From Clostridiaceae bacterium (GTDB lineage Bacteria > Bacillota > Clostridia > Oscillospirales > Acutalibacteraceae), in contig JAEDIL010000003.1 in NCBI GenBank assembly GCA_016292455.1, forward strand, positions 1-55,536: a stretch of 55,536 nt of DNA, in the 5' to 3' direction. Positions 9,028-17,532 of this stretch are shown here, piece after piece. Position 1 is the stretch's first letter. Each line of letters opens with the position of its first letter. A program made the position numbers and the translations under genes. The notes under the pieces were generated by a model. It saw only the letters and a list, made by a program, of their open reading frames with translations, was not told where the DNA came from and did no database searches.

Positions 9028-11637
9028 TTATTTAAACAGGTTTCTGAAGAAATCAAGAAGCTTCTGGAAGAATGCTTTGATTTTTTCAATAACAGTCAGC
9101 TCTCTGAGCTTTTTGCCGCAGTTGTCGCAGTTACCGTCATTGTTTGAGTCGGTGTGTCCGTTAGCAGGAATTGTTTCCTGAGCGGTCAGAATTTTGCCGC
9201 AGACGGAGCAGGTTGAGCCGTCGGTGAGACCCTCTTCCTCGCAGGTTGCTGCCTTTCCCGGAATAACAGCGGGAGTATGTGCTTTTCTTTCAATGTCTGA
9301 CCTTTCAAGAATTTCATGGCAGTCAGTGCATTCTTTGTGCTTTTTTCCGGCAACTGCGCAGGTTGCATCTGTGTCAACTATCCAGTCTGAAAGCTCTCCG
9401 TTTGCATCCGGATTGACCGGCAGTCCTTCGGTCACAAGCGTTTTACCGCAGTCGAGACATTCCTTGTGCTTTGATCCGACTGTAATACATGTAGGCTCTT
9501 TATCCAATATCCAATCGGAAGCCGGGTGACAATTCTCATCAATACTGATCGTAGCGGTTTCATTTTCCGAAAGATGCATACTTATATAATATGTTTCGCC
9601 GGCATAAAGAATTTCGTTCATGGATGATTGATCCCAACCGTTTGAAGCAATCCCCTCCATGCTTTGATCAAATATTTCTGAATATACACCGGAATATTTA
9701 TCACTTCTATAATTGAACTGATATTCTGCGGTTGTTTCCGGAACAAATCGGTAGTAAACATAATATCTGCCGTTTGTTTCATTGATCTCGGTTTTTGATT
9801 CTCCGACAGCAATGTCAGTGTATTCAATTGGATTGACTGTAATTTCTATTGAAGTATCATATCCACCATAGAAGATAGGAAGTGTTGATTTTCCGATTTT
9901 CCAAGTGGAAAAGTCTTCATCCATGTAATAGCAGGTGCTTCTGACTTCTGAGGTTCCGTCTGTGAAATAGACGCGGACGGTGAGACCGGTGAGATCGGCT
10001 AAATATGTTTCCCTGTATCCATACACGGTCTTATCCGGTAATGTTTCAATTTCAATATGATCGATTTCTTTTTCTTCAATCATTTCCACGTTGAAGTCAC
10101 GGGAATTATTTATCCTATCGAAGATCTTTGATTCCGGCCTGAAATGCAGCGTTCCACGGAAATGGGACAAAACATTAGTATCAAAATTCGCATCAGCCGA
10201 ATCATATAAATATACATCGGCGGTGCATCCTGCAAACAAACCTTCACCAAAAGACTTTACAGTTTCAGGAATAATAATACTTTCAAGATTTGAATAGCTG
10301 AAAGCATCATCTGCAATAGCCGTAACATTTTTAGGAACGGTAAATTCTCCTGTCTTCCTGGTGGGAAAATAAATCAAAGCGATGCCGTCTTCAGTCCGTT
10401 CATAAAGAACACCGTCAACTGTAAAAAATACTTTGTTTCCGTCCTCAACAGTGACAGAATTGAATTCGCATTCACTAAAGACCGAGCTATTTTCAATTTT
10501 TTCAACTGTAGCCGGAATCACGATATTTGCCCTATATATTCCGTCAAATGCGGAGGAATTTATCTCCTTTACTGACGAGCCCTCAGCAAAGCGTATATTT
10601 TCAATTAACCGACCTATGGAAATATATTCAGGAGAATAATCAGGCATAGCACCGGTTCCGTCAAGCGTCAGCGTCCTTGTGCCAACATCCAGCGACCATG
10701 TGAAATTTTCTCCGTATGTTCCTGTTTTTTGGAAGCAATCGCAAATTTCGCCGGTTTCATAGATTTTATGTCTCGTTCCGGTTTCTCTGAAAACTTTGTG
10801 CAGGGCAGAATCGCTTTTGCAGACAAATGATTGCCATTCAGGAACGCAATATATAAAATTATTTTCAAATAATTTCTCCATGCTTTGCATGTTTGCTTCG
10901 GAATACTCCGTCGGAAAAGACGTGTTGAGATTTTCATTGCAATACGCCGCTACCTTCGAATAAACAAACTCGTCATCCTTGTCGTCATCAGCAAAATCTA
11001 TGTTGGATGCATCATATTCACACTTATAATAATACGCATAGGCTTCAGCGTATGCATAATCAGCACAGCTTCCGGGATAATAAAAATCAAGCTGTGCAGT
11101 TGTCGGTAAGAAGACAAATTCTTTCAATTTCCATGCTGATAAATGTGCGTAGAAATATTCATCAATCTCTTCAACCGACTCAGGGATATAGAGCTTTTCA
11201 ACCATTGGACAAGTTGCAAAAGCGCCCATTTCGATCGTTTTAAGACCTTCAGGAAGTATAATCTCTTTAAGGTTAGTGTTTCCCATGAAAGCCGCAAAAC
11301 ATATCTTCCTTAGCGAGGACGGAAAAACAATTTCTTTTGCTGTTGAGTCTACAAAATCATAGGAACCAATTTCGGTAATTCCTTCCTCAATGACAATTTT
11401 GTCTGCTTTGCCCAAAAACTTCCACCACGGTGGCGGATCAAAAGTGCTGTCAGTCGCAACGCCGTAACCCTTGATAGCGCCCTCGCCGCCAACGGTCAGC
11501 GTGGCTGTTGCTTCGTCAAAGCTCCAAGTGATTTTTCCCTGCGTATCCTCCTGCGCAAAGGAAACAAACGGCAATGAGCAAATCATCATAAGAACCGACA
11601 ACAACACGGACAAAATTTTTGCACTACGTTTTTTCAT
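9028..11637 (-). CDS. Secreted leucine-rich-repeat (BspA-type) surface protein with Cys-repeat stalk
   Basis: An 869-residue exported protein. The start at 11637 follows AAGGAGG and gives a signal peptide (KKRSAK, a hydrophobic stretch, then SFAQ). Regions around residues 50-180 and 320-480 carry BspA-like LRR_5 repeats, with phrases such as IVIPATVEKIENSSVF and LESIIIPETVKSFGEG. A bacterial Ig-like segment follows (TLPDKTVYGYRETYLADLTG). Then come about four Cys-pair repeats of the CLDCGK/CTDCHE/CSVCGK/CDNCGK kind. The end is an aromatic amphipathic helix, VIEKIKAFFQKLLDFFRNLF. There is no LPXTG motif or membrane anchor. BspA-type proteins often mediate adhesion, but the ligand is unknown. 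It stands alone between a terminator and its own promoter. Confidence 0.8.
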   Translation of the reverse strand: MKKRSAKILSVLLSVLMMICSLPFVSFAQEDTQGKITWSFDEATATLTVGGEGAIKGYGVATDSTFDPPPWWKFLGKADKIVIEEGITEIGSYDFVDSTAKEIVFPSSLRKICFAAFMGNTNLKEIILPEGLKTIEMGAFATCPMVEKLYIPESVEEIDEYFYAHLSAWKLKEFVFLPTTAQLDFYYPGSCADYAYAEAYAYYYKCEYDASNIDFADDDKDDEFVYSKVAAYCNENLNTSFPTEYSEANMQSMEKLFENNFIYCVPEWQSFVCKSDSALHKVFRETGTRHKIYETGEICDCFQKTGTYGENFTWSLDVGTRTLTLDGTGAMPDYSPEYISIGRLIENIRFAEGSSVKEINSSAFDGIYRANIVIPATVEKIENSSVFSECEFNSVTVEDGNKVFFTVDGVLYERTEDGIALIYFPTRKTGEFTVPKNVTAIADDAFSYSNLESIIIPETVKSFGEGLFAGCTADVYLYDSADANFDTNVLSHFRGTLHFRPESKIFDRINNSRDFNVEMIEEKEIDHIEIETLPDKTVYGYRETYLADLTGLTVRVYFTDGTSEVRSTCYYMDEDFSTWKIGKSTLPIFYGGYDTSIEITVNPIEYTDIAVGESKTEINETNGRYYVYYRFVPETTAEYQFNYRSDKYSGVYSEIFDQSMEGIASNGWDQSSMNEILYAGETYYISMHLSENETATISIDENCHPASDWILDKEPTCITVGSKHKECLDCGKTLVTEGLPVNPDANGELSDWIVDTDATCAVAGKKHKECTDCHEILERSDIERKAHTPAVIPGKAATCEEEGLTDGSTCSVCGKILTAQETIPANGHTDSNNDGNCDNCGKKLRELTVIEKIKAFFQKLLDFFRNLFK

Positions 11638-11660
11638 CTTACTTTTCCTCCTTGTTTTGT

Positions 11661-11687
11661 TTGATAAATATTTCCAATATTTATCAA
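11661..11687. promoter_or_regulatory. Perfect 12-bp inverted repeat at the surface-protein transcription start
   Basis: TTGATAAATATT (11661-11672) and AATATTTATCAA (11676-11687) are exact inverted copies with a 3-base spacer. The site lies between the predicted -10 box (11696-11701) and the ribosome site, so it covers about +2 to +28 of the transcript. It could be a repressor operator or an AU-rich 5' stem-loop. Confidence 0.6.
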
Positions 11688-11695
11688 TTAACATA

Positions 11696-11724
11696 ATTAT
11701 ACATGATTGTTAATAAAATGTAAA
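11696..11724 (-). promoter_or_regulatory. Promoter of the surface-protein gene
   Basis: Read on the minus strand: TTTACA (11724-11719), a 17-base spacer and a perfect TATAAT (11701-11696). Predicted start of transcription is near 11689, next to the palindrome. Nothing else was recognised between here and 11907. Confidence 0.65.
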
Positions 11725-11907
11725 CAAAATTTTCTCAATTGTCATGTATATTTTTAGAGTCATTTGAGAAAATAGATTGTAATATTTAAACATATATTTT
11801 TAACATATAATCAGACTTTTATGCAATTACTATATATAATAGCTTGTGTTTTGTTATTCCCTATTTTCATGCCTGATTCTGTGTTTTCAGAACAGCCCCT
11901 ATTTTTG

Positions 11908-12615
11908 TTACCAGCCTACAATATCCTTAACTACTTCACCGGCAATTATCAGTCCTGCAACAGAGGGAACAAAAGCGAGCGAGCCGGGTGTCCGTCGCTT
12001 TGAGCATTTTTCTTCGCTTTCAAGTGGCTTTTGTGCCTTTTCCTTTGAATAGACAACTTTAAGCTTTCTGACTCCCCTTTTGCGCAGCTCAGTGCGCATA
12101 ACTCTTGCAAGCGGACAGACAGACGTTTTATATATGTCACTGACCTCAAACCGAGTCGGGTCAAGCTTGTTGCCTGCGCCCATTGAACTAATTATCGGCG
12201 TACATTCCCTTTCCGCTTTCACAACAAGTTCAATTTTTCCGCTGACTGTGTCAATGGCGTCAACAATATAGTCAAACTGCGAGAAATCAAAGGTATCGGA
12301 GTTTTCCGGCAAAAAGAATTCGTCACGAACAACTATATTTATTTCAGGGTTTATATCAAGGAGTCTTTCTCTCAGAACATCAACCTTTTTTCGTCCGACT
12401 GTGCTTTCAAGAGCAATGAGCTGACGGTTTATGTTTGTCAGACTGACTGTATCGTTATCAACGATCATCATTGTGCCAACACCCGTTCTTGCCAGCGCTT
12501 CCGCCACATAGCCGCCGACGCCGCCCACACCGAAAATTGCAACGGCTGAACTTTGAAGCTTTTCTACACCCTCATCGCCAAGAAGAAGACGTGTTCTTGA
12601 AAAACGGTCAATCAT
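11908..12615 (-). CDS. tcdA: tRNA threonylcarbamoyladenosine dehydratase (ThiF/E1-like)
   Basis: A 235-residue E1-like ATPase of the TcdA/CsdL group, which cyclises t6A37 in tRNA to ct6A. The ATP-binding glycine loop is AIFGVGGVGGYVAEALARTG, followed by IVDNDTVSLTNINRQLIAL as in ThiF proteins. The C-terminal region has the family strings VAIDTVSGK-like (DAIDTVSGK) and PGSLAFVPSVAGLIIAGEVV. The start overlaps the dgkA stop by 4 bases (ATGA), so it is the last gene of the yqfC-to-tcdA run. The ThiF superfamily is broad, but length and context favour TcdA. Confidence 0.85.
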   Translation of the reverse strand: MIDRFSRTRLLLGDEGVEKLQSSAVAIFGVGGVGGYVAEALARTGVGTMMIVDNDTVSLTNINRQLIALESTVGRKKVDVLRERLLDINPEINIVVRDEFFLPENSDTFDFSQFDYIVDAIDTVSGKIELVVKAERECTPIISSMGAGNKLDPTRFEVSDIYKTSVCPLARVMRTELRKRGVRKLKVVYSKEKAQKPLESEEKCSKRRTPGSLAFVPSVAGLIIAGEVVKDIVGW

Positions 12616-13097
12616 TTATTCTTTTCTCCTTTCCCAAAACCGAAAAAGATGAAAAGTGTTGCCGGAACAAGGCTCAGGACAAACAATGCAAACATCAGTG
12701 GATTGTCGGTAAAATAGCGAAACATTTTTGAAAAGGCTTCCTTTTGAAGCAAAACAAAAAGTCCGACCGCAACCGCTCCAATGGCGCAGACAAGAACTGC
12801 ACCGGAAGATGCGTCCTTTGCTTTTTTTGCGAACTCATTATATCCGGTTGCCAAAAGATCAACAGCGTTTTCGATGGAAGTATTGAAAAGCTCGGCAGCA
12901 ATGACAAGCACGCTTGCAAAAACAAGCATTACCCAATCGAGCCTTGAAAGTGTGAACCAATCTGTAAACGAAAGAATTGAAAACATATATGCAACACATG
13001 TCAGGTGTATGCGCATATTCCGTTCGGTTTTAATTGTTGAAAAAACGCCGCGGAAAGCGTAATAAAAGCTTTTGAAAAGTTTTTTATATTTGTCCAT
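12612..13097 (-). CDS. dgkA: Diacylglycerol/undecaprenol kinase family membrane protein
   Basis: A 161-residue integral membrane kinase of the DgkA family; Gram-positive members phosphorylate undecaprenol for cell-wall lipid recycling. The hallmark is AAELFNTSIENAVDLL, with the catalytic Glu and metal-binding residues. Three helices of the core are visible, plus an extra hydrophobic C-terminal hairpin (LMFALFVLSLVPATLFIFFG) that extends it beyond the usual 120-130 residues. A MITE-like element ends only about 8 bases before the start codon, so the original ribosome site has been replaced; what remains (TTTAAAGAT) is weak. In related genomes ybeY and dgkA are usually tightly adjacent. Confidence 0.88.
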   Translation of the reverse strand: MDKYKKLFKSFYYAFRGVFSTIKTERNMRIHLTCVAYMFSILSFTDWFTLSRLDWVMLVFASVLVIAAELFNTSIENAVDLLATGYNEFAKKAKDASSGAVLVCAIGAVAVGLFVLLQKEAFSKMFRYFTDNPLMFALFVLSLVPATLFIFFGFGKGEKNK

Positions 13098-13105
13098 ATA
13101 TCTTT

Positions 13106-13276
13106 AAAAACGGGACTGTCGCATTTAGCGCAGGACAAAAAGAAAAATGCTGAAATACAAAATTGTATGGTTGCATTTTTCTTTTTTAACCGTTTTTTCA
13201 CCCACTCGCAGTATCTATATACAGCTTCGGGGTGAAGAAAACGGTTTCTGCATCTTAATGCAACAGCCCCTTTTCC
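13106..13276. mobile_element. MITE-like element between ybeY and dgkA
   Basis: About 170 bp bounded by imperfect terminal inverted repeats: AAAAACGGGACTGTCGCATT at 13106-13125 and, read inward on the other strand from about 13276, AAAAGGGGCTGTTGCATTAA. The same end occurs at the IS at the right edge of the window (AAAAAGGGGCTGTCGCA). There is no coding capacity. Internally two further hairpins nest: AAAAAGAAAAATGC with GCATTTTTCTTTTT, and CGTTTTTTCACCC with GGGTGAAGAAAACG. It looks like a non-autonomous derivative moved by an IS with those ends. Confidence 0.65.
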
Positions 13277-13291
13277 TTTCTCAAAAAGTGA

Positions 13292-13798
13292 TTATTCTTC
13301 CATTGTGTAATAGCTCCCGCTCCTGACAAGACCGAGCTGAGTGAGAACGGCTTCTTCCTTTTCCCTCATGCGGACAAGTTCAAGCCCGCCCGGCTCGTGG
13401 TCGTATCCGAGAAGATGAAGCATTGAATGAACGGTAAGAAACGCAATTTCGCGGTCAAAAGTGTGTCCGTACAGCTTTGCCTGCTTGATTGCATGTTCAA
13501 TTGAAATGACAATGTCACCGAGCATCTGAGCGCCGGTATCATTGTTCACGTCATAAACGCCGTCAACGCCGAGCGGAAAGGAGAGCACGTCCGTTGAACG
13601 GTCAATCCCGCGATATTCAAGGTTGAGTTTATGTATCGCCTCATCGTCAACAATAGAGACGCTGATTTCAGCCGAACCCTTGAAGTTTTCGTTGACCAAG
13701 ACGGCATTGCAACAACGCCTGATGAGCATACGCACACCCGTCGGTATTTTTTCAACGCGCTGATCATTTCTGATAATTACCTTGATTTTATCTTTCAT
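13292..13798 (-). CDS. ybeY: Endoribonuclease YbeY (rRNA maturation factor)
   Basis: A 168-residue single-strand endoribonuclease acting in 16S rRNA 3' processing and ribosome quality control. The zinc-binding motif HSMLHLLGYDHE (H-x3-H-x5-H) is intact, and LNLEYRGIDRSTDVLSFPLG is the conserved family core. It overlaps phoH by 4 bases (ATGA), the standard phoH-ybeY coupling in Firmicutes. The gene downstream, dgkA, is now separated from it by the inserted element. Confidence 0.95.
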   Translation of the reverse strand: MKDKIKVIIRNDQRVEKIPTGVRMLIRRCCNAVLVNENFKGSAEISVSIVDDEAIHKLNLEYRGIDRSTDVLSFPLGVDGVYDVNNDTGAQMLGDIVISIEHAIKQAKLYGHTFDREIAFLTVHSMLHLLGYDHEPGGLELVRMREKEEAVLTQLGLVRSGSYYTMEE

Positions 13799-14757
13799 TT
13801 CTTCTTGTGCGCCTCCTCATATTTTTCATATGCTTTTATTATTTCCTGAACAAGCTTATGTCGGACAACGTCCTTTTCGGAAAAGCGAACGGTCTGAATG
13901 TCATCAACATTTTTCAGAATCTTAATTATGTCAACAAGACCTGATCGCTTTCCGTCAGGAAGATCTATCTGAGTTATGTCTCCGGTTACAACAATTTTTG
14001 AATTGAAGCCAAGACGCGTCAAAAACATTTTCATCTGTTCAACAGTCGTGTTCTGCGCTTCGTCAAGGATAATGAAGCTGTCATCAAGGGTACGTCCGCG
14101 CATATAGGCAAGCGGAGCAACCTCAATGTTTCCGCGCTCCTGGTAGCGCTGAAAGCTTTCCGCTCCGAGCATATCAAACAACGCGTCATAAAGCGGACGC
14201 AGATAGGGGTCAACTTTTTGTTGAAGGTCACCGGGAAGAAAGCCGAGCTTTTCTCCCGCTTCAACCGCCGGACGTGTAAGAATGATTCTGTTAACCTGTT
14301 TTGCCCTGAATGCACTGACAGCAAGCGCAACGGCGAGATAGGTTTTTCCTGTTCCGGCGGGGCCTACGCCGATTGTAATTGTGTTGTTTCGGATTGCTTC
14401 AATATACTTTTTCTGTCCGAAAGTCTTTGCCTTGACAGGCTTGCCCTTGGCTGTGATGCAGACGCAGTCGCCGCCCATTGAAGCAAGACGGTCATCCTTG
14501 CCCTCTCTGACAAGCGAAACAGCATAGCGGACATTCTGTTCGCCAAGCGTTTCGCCCTTTGCAACGAGCGAAAGCAGGGCGTTCACGGCACGTTCGGCAA
14601 GCGCGCAGTTTTCCTCATCACCCTGAATTTTCAGCTCGCTTCCCCGGCTGACGACAGAAACGGAAAACTCTTTTTCAATATACCTGATATTTTCATCAAA
14701 GGAACCGAAAAGACTGACTGCGTGTTCCATTCTTTCAATGCTGACTATGCGCTCCAA
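13795..14757 (-). CDS. phoH: PhoH family ATPase
   Basis: A 320-residue PhoH-type P-loop ATPase, likely RNA-related and conserved next to ybeY. Walker A is GVGPAGTGKTYLAVALA and Walker B lies in FIILDEAQNTT; VVTGDITQIDLPDG is also typical. I place the start at TTG 14757 (protein MERIVSIERMEH): GGGAG lies ten bases upstream, it matches the usual family N-terminus, and the predicted transcription start near 14785 excludes the longer frame that begins at 14787. Vegetative promoter immediately upstream. Confidence 0.92.
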   Translation of the reverse strand: MERIVSIERMEHAVSLFGSFDENIRYIEKEFSVSVVSRGSELKIQGDEENCALAERAVNALLSLVAKGETLGEQNVRYAVSLVREGKDDRLASMGGDCVCITAKGKPVKAKTFGQKKYIEAIRNNTITIGVGPAGTGKTYLAVALAVSAFRAKQVNRIILTRPAVEAGEKLGFLPGDLQQKVDPYLRPLYDALFDMLGAESFQRYQERGNIEVAPLAYMRGRTLDDSFIILDEAQNTTVEQMKMFLTRLGFNSKIVVTGDITQIDLPDGKRSGLVDIIKILKNVDDIQTVRFSEKDVVRHKLVQEIIKAYEKYEEAHKKK

Positions 14758-14791
14758 ACGGGCAACACTCCCTGATACAATAATCAAAGTT

Positions 14792-14819
14792 ATTATACCA
14801 CGTTTTTACAATTTGTGAA
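14792..14819 (-). promoter_or_regulatory. Promoter of phoH-ybeY-dgkA-tcdA
   Basis: On the minus strand, TTCACA (14819-14814), a 16-base spacer and TATAAT (14797-14792). It lies in the 84-base gap after yqfD, giving the housekeeping genes a sigma-A promoter independent of the sporulation genes upstream. Confidence 0.6.
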
Positions 14820-14841
14820 TACCGTTCGCAAACTTTTTGCT

Positions 14842-16014
14842 TCAATTATCAAATTTAATTTCCTGCTTTACTCCCATGAAGTCAATACAGCTGCTTTTGC
14901 CTGAAACGGTCAGCTTCTGACCGTTATTTTTAAACGAAAGCTCTGTTTTCAAAACATTGGTGTTCTTATATTTCTCGTATGACGAACGGGTGTATTCATC
15001 AAAAACCTGTTCCCTTTCAGCACCGGTTACCGTTCGCTGCTTAGTATAATACGCACGCGTACGTCTGATTATTGAAAACGGCATCGGATGTCCGCCAAGT
15101 TCAAGTGTATTCCGAGTCATGAACTCATCATATTCACCGCCGTCTTTGAAAAAGCCAAGCGGAATTTTCAGGTGGAAGAATCCGAGTGAAAAAACGCTTC
15201 TTGTTGCCGTGTACGCCTTATATTCACCCGAAAGCTCTTTTTCAACAGCTACTGTGTCGTCATGAAGAGCCGTCACCTTTCCGCGCGCTTCATGAAATGA
15301 TGAAGAAAAGTCACGGTTTTCAACAATTCCGCTGATTAAAAGGTCACCCTTTTTCACTCCGTTGCCCTCAAAATTTGCCTTCGTTCCGTTGTGAACTTCA
15401 AGAGACAGCAACAGTCCGTCAAAATCGGCAACAAGGTTGCCGGGCGTCGAATAGGTTTTGCTTTCGGGTCTTTCAACGTAATCGCGCACCTCAACAACGG
15501 CACGGCTGCCGGAAATGTTGACTGCCACCCAGAGCAGCCTTCCGTTCAGCTTTGTTATCATCCTGTCTGCCACTTCATGAACATCAAGAGCGGGACGAAA
15601 ACAGCCGGTTTTCAACCCATACTCCTCGGCAACGCTGAGAATTTCTTCGCTGCTGATGTTTTCGCTTCCGACTGTTTCAATACTCCATATAAAAAGTGAC
15701 ATTATGCTCATGAACAGCACAAAAAAAGCCGCGCCAACAACAAGTCCGACGCGGTTTCTGTTTCTGAACAGGAAGAACGGGAGACCGTGTTTTGAAACGC
15801 AGGAAAGCTTCATTCCGCTTTGCTTTGCAACAATGCGCAGCTTTTTGTAATCCTTAGCGGAAACAAAACCAAACAGTCTTTCCTCATCAAAAACAAGCTC
15901 GCGCACATTCAATCGCTTTTGCTCACAAAGATTGACAAAGCGTTCTTTGAATCCGCCTTCGGCACAGAATTTAACATAGCCGTTACACTGCCTTACTATT
16001 TCAACAAGATTCAT
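14842..16014 (-). CDS. yqfD: Sporulation protein YqfD
   Basis: A 390-residue YqfD-family protein, in Bacillus a mother-cell sporulation protein. The N-terminal cytoplasmic domain (about residues 1-90) ends in a basic patch, then one membrane helix (VGLVVGAAFFVLFMSIMSLF), then a large domain predicted outside the membrane with conserved strings such as LKTGCFRPALDV and GRLLWVAVNISGSRAVVEVR. It starts 12 bases after yqfC, and the yqfC-yqfD-phoH-ybeY order is the one conserved in spore-forming Firmicutes. Confidence 0.93.
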   Translation of the reverse strand: MNLVEIVRQCNGYVKFCAEGGFKERFVNLCEQKRLNVRELVFDEERLFGFVSAKDYKKLRIVAKQSGMKLSCVSKHGLPFFLFRNRNRVGLVVGAAFFVLFMSIMSLFIWSIETVGSENISSEEILSVAEEYGLKTGCFRPALDVHEVADRMITKLNGRLLWVAVNISGSRAVVEVRDYVERPESKTYSTPGNLVADFDGLLLSLEVHNGTKANFEGNGVKKGDLLISGIVENRDFSSSFHEARGKVTALHDDTVAVEKELSGEYKAYTATRSVFSLGFFHLKIPLGFFKDGGEYDEFMTRNTLELGGHPMPFSIIRRTRAYYTKQRTVTGAEREQVFDEYTRSSYEKYKNTNVLKTELSFKNNGQKLTVSGKSSCIDFMGVKQEIKFDN

Positions 16015-16026
16015 TTTGTAACCCCC

Positions 16027-16296
16027 TTATGTTCCGAATTCAACCGAAACAATCGTTCCCGTAACACAGGCAAGACCGTCGTTCATATTGTTGATGCAAA
16101 GGTTATCACCGCTGAATTTCACTGTGATTCCCCGACAGTTAAGCCGTATTGTGTTGCTGTCATATTCGATTATTCCTCGGCATCCCTCCACACTTGCTTC
16201 GCGATTAGAAAAAAGCGCAATATGTGGAAGGCACAGCTCATTTCCGCAGCCAAGTGAGGACAATTCTTCAAATTTTTCAATCAAACGCTTTTGCAT
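16027..16296 (-). CDS. yqfC: YabP/YqfC family sporulation protein
   Basis: A small 89-residue protein of the YabP/YqfC family, made of beta strands, typically a sigma-E-dependent sporulation gene paired with yqfD. The C-terminal half contains the family pattern with GCRGIIEYDSNTIRLNCRG. I chose the ATG at 16296 because AAAGGA is eight bases upstream; the earlier in-frame ATG at 16302 is only two bases from it. A sigma-E-like promoter lies immediately upstream. Confidence 0.9.
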   Translation of the reverse strand: MQKRLIEKFEELSSLGCGNELCLPHIALFSNREASVEGCRGIIEYDSNTIRLNCRGITVKFSGDNLCINNMNDGLACVTGTIVSVEFGT

Positions 16297-16320
16297 AACC
16301 ATTATCCTTTCGTTTTTATA

Positions 16321-16347
16321 TAAATATGTAATGAATTTTTATAATAT
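16321..16347 (-). promoter_or_regulatory. Sigma-E-like promoter of yqfC-yqfD
   Basis: On the minus strand: ATATT (16347-16343), a 14-base spacer, then CATATTTA (16328-16321). This resembles the Bacillus sigma-E pattern (ATATT, 14 bases, CATACANT). Predicted start is about 18 bases upstream of the yqfC start codon. Confidence 0.5.
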
Positions 16348-16370
16348 CACCGCCAAAAAAATCATAAGGT
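16344..16370 (+). promoter_or_regulatory. Sigma-E-like promoter of ylbJ
   Basis: ATATC (16344-16348), 14 bases, CATAAGGT (16363-16370). Its -35 overlaps that of the divergent yqfC promoter. The leader would be only about 10 bases, with GGTG as the sole ribosome-site candidate, so this assignment is less certain. Confidence 0.35.
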
Positions 16371-16386
16371 TTACCGGTGATAATAT

Positions 16387-17478
16387 ATGAAAAAAGCGTG
16401 TGTAATTCTGAAACTTGCAGTTTTCGGTTTTGTGCTTTTTGTCTGCGCATATTTCTTCTTGCTCTTTCCGGAAGAAACAGCAAAAAATGTTGAAAACGGA
16501 TTGGTTCTTTGCATTAAAACTGTCATTCCGTCGCTTTTTCCTTTCATGGTGCTTTCGGCTGTTTTTACATCAAGCATTTTTTGCGAAAAGCTGAGCCGGA
16601 TGCTCGGTAAAGCTACAAGGCTTTTTTTCGGTCTTAGTCCGTTTTGTTCAACTGCTGTTCTGATTTCTGCAATCGGCGGCTACCCTCTCGGCGCGTTCAC
16701 CGCGCGTTCTCTTTTTGAAAAAGGGATCATTTCAAGGGAGGATTTCAAAAAGCTTTTGCTTTTTGCGGTTCTTCCGTCACCCTCATTTTCTGTCGGTGCG
16801 GTGGGATCTGCCATGCTCGGCTCAAAATCAGCCGGGGCGTTAATATACTTTTCATCTCTGCTTTCCTCGCTTGCTCTCGGCTTTTGCTCAAAATTCATTG
16901 TTCCCGGGAATGACACAAAACAGCAGATATATATGTCGGATAATAATGGGTACACGATTTCGGCTTTGATTTCCTCTGCACTTGAAAAAAGCGGTCGGGC
17001 AATGCTTTTCATTTGCTTTTCAATTCTGTTTTTTTCCGCCGTTCTCGCCGCAACGGATTTTTTTCTTCCGACAGAAACCGCAAGAATGATTTGTGCAGCA
17101 ATACTTGAAGTTACCTGCGGCTGCAAAAGACTCAGCAATCGTGTTTCACTGCCGTCAATAGCCGGAGCAGTAGGCTGGGGCGGACTATGCACACATTTTC
17201 AAATTGTAAATGAGGTTGAACTTTCAGGTCTGCACACATCGGTGTTTTTCGCTTTCAGATTGCTGCATGGCGCTCTTTCATCTCTGCTCTGTTCGGCGCT
17301 TTTAAAGCTTTTTCCCGTTGCAAACGAAACCTTTGCCTTTGCTCCTTCACAGCAAGTCAGCTTTTCCAGCGGCTCTTCGCTTGCTTTTTCGCTTTGCCTG
17401 ATTGCAATGAGTATTCTTTTACTTTTAGGCAACAACTTTGTAATCAACAGCAAAAAATCCATCGATAAAATCACTTGA
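16387..17478 (+). CDS. ylbJ: Sporulation integral membrane protein YlbJ
   Basis: A 363-residue polytopic membrane protein with the nucleoside-recognition (Gate) fold, matching YlbJ, needed for spore formation in Bacillus. About eight hydrophobic segments are visible. Family strings are LVLCIKTVIPSLFPFMVLS near residue 40 and SAIGGYPLGAFTARSLFEKG near 95. It is transcribed away from yqfC-yqfD, with overlapping sigma-E-like promoters between, so a sporulation-time role is consistent. The ribosome site is weak. What it transports, if anything, is unknown. Confidence 0.9.
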   Translation: MKKACVILKLAVFGFVLFVCAYFFLLFPEETAKNVENGLVLCIKTVIPSLFPFMVLSAVFTSSIFCEKLSRMLGKATRLFFGLSPFCSTAVLISAIGGYPLGAFTARSLFEKGIISREDFKKLLLFAVLPSPSFSVGAVGSAMLGSKSAGALIYFSSLLSSLALGFCSKFIVPGNDTKQQIYMSDNNGYTISALISSALEKSGRAMLFICFSILFFSAVLAATDFFLPTETARMICAAILEVTCGCKRLSNRVSLPSIAGAVGWGGLCTHFQIVNEVELSGLHTSVFFAFRLLHGALSSLLCSALLKLFPVANETFAFAPSQQVSFSSGSSLAFSLCLIAMSILLLLGNNFVINSKKSIDKIT

Positions 17479-17503
17479 ATTATATGTAATATTATGCTAT
17501 AAT
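17475..17503 (+). promoter_or_regulatory. Promoter of the 72-residue protein gene
   Basis: TTGAAT (17475-17480), 17 bases, and a perfect TATAAT (17498-17503) preceded by TGC, an extended -10. TTGAAT overlaps the ylbJ stop codon. Confidence 0.65.
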
Positions 17504-17532
17504 ACAATGAACTATCATAGGAGGTCACTTTC

